Shown piece by piece: positions 5,464 through 10,209 of a stretch of 10,209 bases of DNA; position 1 is the stretch's first letter, and every line of letters starts with the position of its first letter. The stretch is from an uncultured Eubacteriales bacterium (GTDB lineage Bacteria > Bacillota > Clostridia > Peptostreptococcales > Anaerovoracaceae): the NCBI GenBank assembly GCA_900553025.1, contig USBT01000041.1, positions 1 to 10,209 of the forward strand. The letters run 5' to 3'. The notes under the pieces were generated by a model, which was not told the DNA's origin, ran no database searches, and saw only the letters and a program-made list of their open reading frames with translations. The position numbers and the translations under genes are program-made.

Positions 5464-6343
5464 ATGAACGAAGTAACAAAATTATTTGAGCCTGTACTAG
5501 TTACAGATTTGATCAGCAAAGTAAAGGGGGGCTAGCTCACTAGCAAAACTTTCAAACATGACACCAATTCCATTTAATGGCATGAAAGAGTTTGTGTTCT
5601 CAATGGACTCAGACATCGATATTGTCGCTGAAAATGGCAAAAAGACACACGGCGGTATAACACTTGATCCCGTTAAGATTGTACCAATCAAAGTCGAATA
5701 TGGTGCTAGGGTATCTGATGAGTTTATCTATGCTACAGATGAAAACAAAGTAAATGTTATTAAGGCTTTCAACGATGGCTTTGCTAAAAAGGTTGCAAGA
5801 GGACTTGACATCATGGCTTTTCATGGCTTAAATCCTAGAACGGGCCAGGCATCAACAATAATCGGGGATAATCATTTTGATAAAAAGGTTACTCAGACTG
5901 TAACATTTACACAGGCAGATCCTGAAGCAAACGTTGAAGCGGCTGTTTTAGCAGTACAGGGAGCAGATGGCGATGTATCAGGTATGGCAATGTCACCAAT
6001 CTTTTCTTCTGCACTTGCAGGTCTGAAGGTAAACGGAGTTAAGCAGTATCCTGAACTAGGCTGGGGAGCTAATCCAGGATCTGTAAGAGGGCTAACTGTT
6101 GATGTAAATAAGACAGTATCTGACGGTACAGGCACAAAAGACCGCGCAATAATCGGAGACTTCGCAAACATGTTTAAATGGGGATATGCAAAAGAAGTGC
6201 CATTTGAAGTTATCAAATACGGCGATCCTGACAACACTCAGAAAGACCTAAGAGGATACAACCAGGTATATCTAAGAGCAGAACTTTATATTGGCTGGGG
6301 AATCCTAAATGGCAACAGTTTTGCAAGAATTGTAACTGAATAG
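5464..6343 (+). CDS. Major capsid protein (HK97 fold), frameshifted
   Basis: Reading from ATG 5464 gives MNEVTKLFEPVLVTDLISKV, then KGG and a TAG stop at 5533-5535. From GCT 5531, one frame over, the reading continues as ASSLAKLSN and joins a full capsid sequence to TAG 6341-6343. The break lies in a run of six Gs (5526-5531). With five Gs the gene would read KVKGASSLAKLSN without interruption and encode 292 residues, a normal length for this capsid family. Capsid features include FVFSMDSDIDIVAE, a DEF-containing helix and the C-terminal AELYIGWGILN. Hundreds of copies form the icosahedral shell. The frameshift may be a base-calling error in a homopolymer, a real mutation in a prophage, or a site of polymerase slippage; an error is the simplest explanation. 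As given, only a 23-residue product is made from the proper start. Confidence 0.85.
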
Positions 6344-6352
6344 AGGTTAGCG

Positions 6353-6502
6353 ATGATATATAAGAATAGTAAGACAGGGGCTGTAATTAACAGCCCTTGT
6401 GCTATTTCAGGTGGAGACTGGGAACTTCAAGAAGCTGAAACTAAAGAAAAGCCAGTTGAAGAACCTAAGAAGACAAGAAGAACAAAGAAAGAGGACAAAT
6501 AA
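6353..6502 (+). CDS. Small capsid-proximal protein, 49 residues
   Basis: ATG 6353 has AGAGG (6342-6346) upstream, and TAA 6500-6502 shares its last base with the next ATG at 6502. The N-terminal half MIYKNSKTGAVINSPCAISG, then GDWELQE, is a compact beta-like segment. The C-terminal half is a basic/acidic tail (EEPKKTRRTKKEDK). Small proteins ending their folded part in ISGGDW are common between capsid and connector genes of Firmicutes phages and are of unknown role, possibly head decoration or accessory. A strong hairpin (6374-6400) lies inside the coding sequence. Confidence 0.72.
   Translation: MIYKNSKTGAVINSPCAISGGDWELQEAETKEKPVEEPKKTRRTKKEDK
6374..6400 (+). other. Strong RNA hairpin just downstream of the capsid gene
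   Basis: Bases 6374-6384 pair with 6390-6400: eleven pairs including one G-T, with a five-base AATTA loop. There is no T run, so it is not a standard terminator. Its place 30 bases after the most highly expressed head gene suggests a 3' stabilising or processing structure (inference). Confidence 0.45.
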
Positions 6503-6906
6503 TGGAACCTTTTGCAAGCGTAGATGATGTTATAAATTTATGGCGAAAACTTACGCAAGACGAAATAAAAAGAGCAGATGCTTTATTACCAGTTATAAGT
6601 GATAGCCTGAGGGAAGAAGCGAAAAAAGTTGGGAAAGATCTTGATGAAATGAAATTAGAATCTGCAACTTTTGAAAGCGTTCTAAAGTCTGTAACAGTTG
6701 ATGTGCTTGCAAGAACGCTTCTAACCTCAACGGATAAAGAGCCAATGATCCAGGAATCACAATCAGCACTTGGTTATAGTTACTCTGGCACATATTTAAT
6801 ACCTGGAGGAGGGCTTTTTATCAAGAAAACGGAACTTTCCAGGCTTGGACTTAGAAAACAAAAATACGGGGGAATAGAACTTTATGATAAAGGGGATAAC
6901 AGTTAA
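6502..6906 (+). CDS. Head-tail adaptor (Gp19/Gp15/Gp42-like connector)
   Basis: A 134-residue helical protein starting MEPFASVDDVINLWRKLT, the N-terminal signature of the Firmicutes head-tail adaptor family that binds below the portal ring. Helices with LLPVISDSLREEAKKVGKDL (about 29-48) and a middle segment with VDVLARTLL are followed by a C-terminal YSGTYLIPGGGLFIKKTEL, then LGLRK. The start overlaps the preceding stop as TAATG. It overlaps the next gene by 23 nt, showing tight coupling. Adaptors extend the portal channel and prevent DNA leakage after packaging. Confidence 0.8.
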   Translation: MEPFASVDDVINLWRKLTQDEIKRADALLPVISDSLREEAKKVGKDLDEMKLESATFESVLKSVTVDVLARTLLTSTDKEPMIQESQSALGYSYSGTYLIPGGGLFIKKTELSRLGLRKQKYGGIELYDKGDNS

Positions 6907-7216
6907 TTTAATCGAAACTAGAAAAAAAGGACTTGATCCATTTAATGTTCCAATTTTTGAAGAGGTTCGAGTGCCTATAGACGATGTACTTGTTGCAGAG
7001 CCGTCAAGTGAAGATGTAATTAACAATTTAAACCTTTACGGCAAAAGAGCGCAGTACACTCTCGGGATACCAAAATCTGATACCCATAATTGGGAAGATA
7101 GGCTTGTTGAATTTTATGGCAAGCGCTGGAGGACATTCACAGTGCCTACAAAGGGCATTGATGAAAATGTACCACTTAGATGGAATCAAAAGGTAATGGT
7201 GGAGTATTATGGCTAA
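6884..7216 (+). CDS. Head closure (stopper-type) connector protein
   Basis: A 110-residue, beta-rich protein beginning MIKGITVNLIETRKKGLDPF and ending in an aromatic-rich beta region (EFYGKRWRTF ... VMVEYYG). It occupies the place of the head-closure or stopper protein in the order adaptor, stopper, tail-completion, tail terminator, tail tube. A purine-rich GGGGGA at 6868-6873 lies about 10 nt before the ATG, within the adaptor gene. The role is inferred mainly from order and size, since these connectors diverge strongly in sequence. Confidence 0.7.
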   Translation: MIKGITVNLIETRKKGLDPFNVPIFEEVRVPIDDVLVAEPSSEDVINNLNLYGKRAQYTLGIPKSDTHNWEDRLVEFYGKRWRTFTVPTKGIDENVPLRWNQKVMVEYYG

Positions 7217-7445
7217 GTCTAGATTTGTTTTAAATAGAGCCGGTGTTAGAAGCCTACTAAAATCAGAGGAGATGGCTAGTATATGTAGCAAGTATGCTAA
7301 AGATATTGCTACTAGAGCAGGGGAAGGTTATACCTCGGATGTATATGTAGGTAAAAACAGAGTAAATGCTGGAGTTAGCACTGAAAGCATTAAAGCAATG
7401 AGAAGTAATGCAAAGCATAATACTTTACTAAAGGCAATGAAATGA
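7209..7445 (+). CDS. HK97 gp10-like tail completion protein (short form)
   Basis: A 78-residue protein with FVLNRAGVRSLLKSEEM (6-22), a helix with CSKYAKDIATRAGEGY (27-42), then YVGKNRVNAGVS and the C-terminal NTLLKAMK. This N-R-A-G-V-R-x-L-L-x-S opening and terminal N-T-L-L-K-A are typical of short Firmicutes gp10-like connectors, so it appears complete although shorter than HK97 gp10. The GGTGGAG site (7198-7204) lies 4 nt before the ATG. It overlaps both neighbours by a few bases. It acts at the head-tail joint. Confidence 0.75.
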   Translation: MAKSRFVLNRAGVRSLLKSEEMASICSKYAKDIATRAGEGYTSDVYVGKNRVNAGVSTESIKAMRSNAKHNTLLKAMK

Positions 7446-7777
7446 TGGAAAAAACAATACTTGACTACTTGTCAGAAAAACTTGATGTCCCGGTTGGTCT
7501 TGTTAATCAAGGCAGAATACCGGAGAAATGTGTTTTATTTGAAAAAGTTGGCAGCGGCAAAAGAAATTACATTAAAAACTCAACTTTTGCTTTCCAGTCA
7601 TATGCCAAAACTCTTTACGAAGCATGTGAACTTAACGAGCATGTGAAAGAAGCTGTCGAGGGCATGATTGAACTTAGCGAAATAGGAAGAGTGAAATTAA
7701 ATAGTGACTACAACTTTACAGATACACAAACAAAAAAGTATAGATATCAAGCAGTTTATGACATAGTGCATTATTAG
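7442..7777 (+). CDS. Tail terminator protein
   Basis: A 111-residue protein (or 110 from the second ATG at 7445) with MEKTILDYLSEKLDVPV, an early strand of the kind CVLFEKVGSG, a long middle helix (AKTLYEACELNEHVKEAVEG) and terminal strands TKKYRYQAVYDIVHY. This alpha/beta layout and size fit the tail terminator, which caps the tail tube and binds the head connector. Its place directly before the tail tube gene supports this. The start overlaps the previous stop (ATGATG), so translation is coupled. Sequence similarity within the family is low; the call rests on pattern and order. Confidence 0.72.
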   Translation: MMEKTILDYLSEKLDVPVGLVNQGRIPEKCVLFEKVGSGKRNYIKNSTFAFQSYAKTLYEACELNEHVKEAVEGMIELSEIGRVKLNSDYNFTDTQTKKYRYQAVYDIVHY

Positions 7778-7782
7778 GAGGA
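7776..7782 (+). promoter_or_regulatory. Strong ribosome binding site of the tail tube gene
   Basis: AGGAGGA lies 5 nt before ATG 7788 and overlaps the previous gene's TAG (7775-7777). A near-perfect site suits a protein needed in many copies. Confidence 0.75.
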
Positions 7783-7787
7783 AAAAC

Positions 7788-8339
7788 ATGAGCGATGTAA
7801 ACAATGTATCGGTCGGTAAACCAGCAATAGGTGGAGCTATATATAAAGCATCAATTGGTACAAAATTACCAACAGATGCCAAGACAGCATTAGATGAAGC
7901 ATTTAAAGGGCTTGGCTATATAAGTGAAGACGGTTTGACAAATGAAAACTCGCCTGACACAGAAACAAAGAAAGCGTGGGGCGGTGATACTGTACTCACT
8001 TTGCAAAAAGAAAAGCCTGATAATTTTGGCTTTACTTTAATTGAGGCTTTAAATCTCGAAGTTTTGAAAACAGTTTACGGAGATGAAAATGTAACAGGTA
8101 CACTTGAAACAGGAATTGTAATCAAAGCAAATAATAAAGAACAGCCTGCAGTGGCTTGGGTAATTGATATGATCCTAAGCGGTAACACGCTAAAACGAAT
8201 TGTAATACCAAATGGTAAGATTACAGAAGTTGGCGAGATTTCATATCAAGATGAAGATTCAATCGGATACGAAACTACTCTTGCTGCACTTCCTGATCAG
8301 CAGGGTAACACTCACTATGAATATATCGTGAAAGGATAG
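7788..8339 (+). CDS. Major tail (tube) protein
   Basis: A 183-residue protein with VSVGKPAIGGAIYKASIGTK (8-27), LDEAFKGLGYISEDGLTNE (35-53), a central WGGDTV ... FGFTLIEALN, and a C-terminal ISYQDEDSIGYETTLAALPD segment. This is the pattern of the TP901-1/lambda-gpV-like tail tube subunit of long non-contractile tails. Hexameric rings stack into the tube around the tape measure. The position just before the tail assembly chaperone pair is standard. Length is normal for the family. No additional C-terminal Ig-like domain is present. Confidence 0.88.
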   Translation: MSDVNNVSVGKPAIGGAIYKASIGTKLPTDAKTALDEAFKGLGYISEDGLTNENSPDTETKKAWGGDTVLTLQKEKPDNFGFTLIEALNLEVLKTVYGDENVTGTLETGIVIKANNKEQPAVAWVIDMILSGNTLKRIVIPNGKITEVGEISYQDEDSIGYETTLAALPDQQGNTHYEYIVKG

Positions 8340-8344
8340 AATAA

Positions 8345-8611
8345 ATGAGTAAGAAAATCAAAACTTCATCAGGATTTACTTGCACAATTCAACCTGAGTG
8401 CCTTGAAGACATGGAACTTATCGAACTACTTGCAAGAATTGATAGCGAGCCACTTATCATCACGAAGGTAATTGATAAGATACTTGGCGAAAAGATGAAG
8501 AAGAAACTTTATGATCACGTAAGAGAAAAAGATGGTAGGGTGCCAGTGCAGGCTGTAAGCCAGGAGCTTTCAGAAATATTTACTCTAGCAGGTGAAGATC
8601 TAAAAAACTAA
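8345..8611 (+). CDS. Tail assembly chaperone, short form (gpG-like)
   Basis: An 88-residue acidic protein with MSKKIKTSSGFTCTIQPECL, a helix with DMELIELLARID, and a C-terminal SQELSEIFTLAGEDLKN. Its product ends at TAA 8609-8611, directly after a slippery heptamer. It corresponds to lambda gpG, which binds the tape measure and recruits tail tube subunits but is absent from the finished virion. Both the position between tail tube and tape measure and the frameshift architecture support the call. Confidence 0.85.
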   Translation: MSKKIKTSSGFTCTIQPECLEDMELIELLARIDSEPLIITKVIDKILGEKMKKKLYDHVREKDGRVPVQAVSQELSEIFTLAGEDLKN

Positions 8612-8979
8612 TTGCCCTGTCCGGGATAATCGCAAAGTATAAAAAAGAGTTAATCTGTGATTTAGCAGAGGTTTATGGGATTTTTGATTATAAATCTGTT
8701 CCTGTACCTCTGCTTATTACTTTAGTTACCGGACTTAGGGCAGATACAAGAGTAATGATGGCAATTTCGGGTCAAACCTTAAACCTTAATGAATTTCTAA
8801 TGGCAACAATCATTGATAGGTTAAATCTGATTTTGTGGACAAAAACAAAGGATGCTGAAAAAGGTAAGAACAGACCTAAATCAATAATTGATAATTTTGC
8901 AAGAACTAATGATGTAAGTAGTTTCAGAAATAAAGAAGACTTTGAAAGAACCAAGAAAAAGATACTAGGAGGTACTTGA
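8345..8979 (+). CDS. Tail assembly chaperone, -1 frameshift fusion (gpGT-like)
   Basis: After the slip at 8602-8608, reading continues in the -1 frame from CTA 8608 (LIALSGIIAKYKKELICDLA ...) to TGA 8977-8979. This adds 123 residues, for a fusion of 211. The extension contains LLITLVTGLRADTRVMMAIS and then FRNKEDFERTKKKILGG, the last resembling the T-domain end seen in other Firmicutes chaperones. The extension has no start codon or ribosome site of its own before ATG 8755, deep inside the conserved part, so frameshifting is required. Its stop overlaps the tape measure ATG (TGATG). Confidence 0.83.
8602..8608 (+). promoter_or_regulatory. -1 programmed ribosomal frameshift site, A AAA AAC
   Basis: The zero frame reads CTA AAA AAC TAA, so A8602-AAA-AAC is a canonical X XXY YYZ heptamer one codon before the stop. 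Slippage gives AAA AAA C and then CTA in the downstream frame. A small CCC/GGG stem (8615-8617 with 8623-8625) lies 6 nt after the heptamer and is weak. Confidence 0.85.
8967..8972 (+). promoter_or_regulatory. Ribosome binding site of the tape measure gene
   Basis: AGGAGG lies 6 nt before ATG 8979. A TTG at 8976 is in frame directly before it but too close to the site, so ATG 8979 is the start. Confidence 0.75.
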
Positions 8980-10209
8980 TGGCAACAGAACTTGGGAAAG
9001 CATATATACAGATAGTACCATCAGCGCAGGGCATAAAAGGCAGCCTAATGAAAAGCATCGGGGCTGAACAAATCGGACAAGAAGCGGGTTTCAAATTAGG
9101 AAGTGCACTTAAAACAGCGTTTTTGAAGTTAGGAGTTGGAACTGCAATCGCTGCAACTTTTAAATCTGCTATAAGCCAGGGCGCAGAACTTGAACAATCC
9201 ATCGGTGGTATAGAAACACTTTTTAAGGGCTCAGCCGATAAGGTGAAAGCCTATGCTAATGAGGCATATAAAACCGCTGGGCTTTCTGCAAATGAATACA
9301 TGAAGAATGTTACAAGTTTTTCTGCTTCTCTTTTGCAGTCTCTTGGTGGAGATACAAGCAAAGCAGCAGACATATCAAATATGGCTATGATGGATATGGC
9401 TGATAACATGAATAAGATGGGCACGCCACTTCAAGACATTCAGAATGCCTACCAGGGATTTGCAAAGCAAAATTATACAATGCTTGATAACCTAAAACTT
9501 GGTTACGGTGGCACAAAGCAGGAAATGGAACGTCTGCTTGCTGATGCTGAAAAACTTACAGGTAAGAAGTATGACATCAACAATTTAAGCGATGTATATG
9601 AAGCAATACATGCGGTTCAAAAGGAACTTGATATAACTGGAACAACAGCAAAGGAAGCAGAGAGCACTTTATCAGGGTCTTTTGGCATGATGAAGGCAGC
9701 ATGGCAGGATCTACTGGGTAAAGCTGCGATTGGTGAGAATTTAAGTGAGCCAATTAAACACTTAGTAGAATCAGTTATGGCTACGCTTAAGAACGCTATA
9801 CCAATGATTATAAACATTGTGACAACTCTTCCAGTTGCAATATTTGAGACTTTTGCAGGTTTAGCACCAACGCTTATACCAATGATAGTTCAAAACGTAA
9901 TAGATCTAATTAATGGCGTTGTAGCTGCACTTCCTCTTTTGCTCCAGGCTTGCTTGCAGATTATAACTGGCCTTATGGATGGTTTGCAGCAATTCCGTTA
10001 CTACTTTCAGCGCTGCCTCAAATAATAGAGGGGGTAAGAACATTTTTTGTTGGTGCAATACCGCAGATAGTTGAAACAGGTATTAAACTTTTAACAGCAC
10101 TTACACAGGCTATGCCTACAATAATTAATCAAATAGTCACTGTAATACCACAGATAATAAATTCAATTGTAAATGCAATTATTCCTTTAATACCGCTTAT
10201 AGTCCAGGC
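8979..10209 (+). CDS. Tape measure protein, 5' part, with apparent frameshift near 9984
   Basis: It begins MATELGKAYIQIVPSAQGIK, followed by GSLMKSIGAEQIGQ, the classic N-terminus of Firmicutes siphovirus tape measure proteins. Then come SIGGIETLFKGSADKVKAYA, SFSASLLQSLGGD and MGTPLQDIQNAYQGFAKQNY, which match the conserved tape-measure domain at about residues 70-170. From about 265 on there are hydrophobic repeats of the AIP/ALP-x-II type. The zero frame ends artificially at TAA 10023-10025 after LMDGLQQFRYYFQRCLK. In the +2 frame, from GCA 9986, reading goes on as AAIPLLLSALPQIIEGV and stays open to the window edge. Adding one base in the GGTTTG stretch (9981-9986) restores one frame of about 410 residues in the window. 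The remaining 3' part lies outside. Confidence 0.88.

Noticed and set aside
5558..6343. Capsid gene starting at ATG 5558
   Set aside because: No ribosome site, and the 32 codons upstream clearly encode the capsid N-terminus once the G-run shift is allowed.
7461..7646. 61-codon open frame inside the tail terminator gene
   Set aside because: A shadow in another frame of a well-supported gene, with no ribosome site.
1..10209. CRISPR array, tRNA, insertion sequence or att site
   Set aside because: No regularly spaced repeats, cloverleaf, transposase or terminal inverted repeats were seen; integration sites would lie outside this late region.

Overview
The window is the late (packaging, head and tail) region of a tailed phage or prophage with siphovirus-type morphology. 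The host is most likely a low-GC Firmicute. The DNA is AT-rich, arginine is mostly AGA/AGG, Shine-Dalgarno sites are strong AGGAGG types, and the protein families (sigma-like late regulator, HNH nuclease, Gp6-like portal, MuF protein, DUF4355-like scaffold, TP901-1-like tail tube) are typical of temperate phages of Clostridia and Bacilli. The host genus cannot be read from the sequence. All genes are on the + strand.

Layout. 1-182 is the 3' end of a sigma-region-4-like regulator. 172-315 holds a probable late promoter: a 10-bp direct repeat followed by an extended -10, then a leader hairpin. 316-654 is an HNH endonuclease. 655-781 is a non-coding stretch with a GC-rich palindromic core that looks like a cos packaging site. 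782-2014 is the portal. 2011-3105 is a MuF minor head protein with a C-terminal extension that looks like a polymorphic toxin. 3106-3471 is its probable immunity gene, closed by an intrinsic terminator at 3496-3519. 3535-4917 is the large terminase, followed by a second terminator. 4986-5450 is the scaffold. 5464-6343 is the major capsid protein, broken by a one-base frameshift in a six-G run. 6353-7777 carries a 49-residue small protein and four connector or tail-completion genes. 7788-8339 is the major tail protein. 8345-8979 is a tail assembly chaperone pair joined by a -1 programmed frameshift on A AAA AAC. 8979 to the end is the tape measure protein, with a second apparent frameshift near 9984 and its 3' end outside the window.

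How it works together. The regulator probably acts on the promoter overlapping its own stop codon to switch on the long late operon. HNH plus TerL package DNA through the portal into a head built from scaffold, capsid and MuF protein. The connector proteins close the head and join a tail whose length is set by the tape measure. The accessory element is the MuF-CT/immunity pair: the virion protein probably carries a toxin domain into the next cell, and the lysogen or producing cell is protected by the 121-residue protein encoded directly downstream. GC content drops from about 42% in the MuF core to about 31-33% in this cassette (hand count).

Oddities. The large terminase lies after the MuF/immunity pair instead of before the portal. 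No small terminase is recognisable. Both the capsid and tape measure genes carry single-base frameshifts, which means either consensus errors or a decaying prophage.
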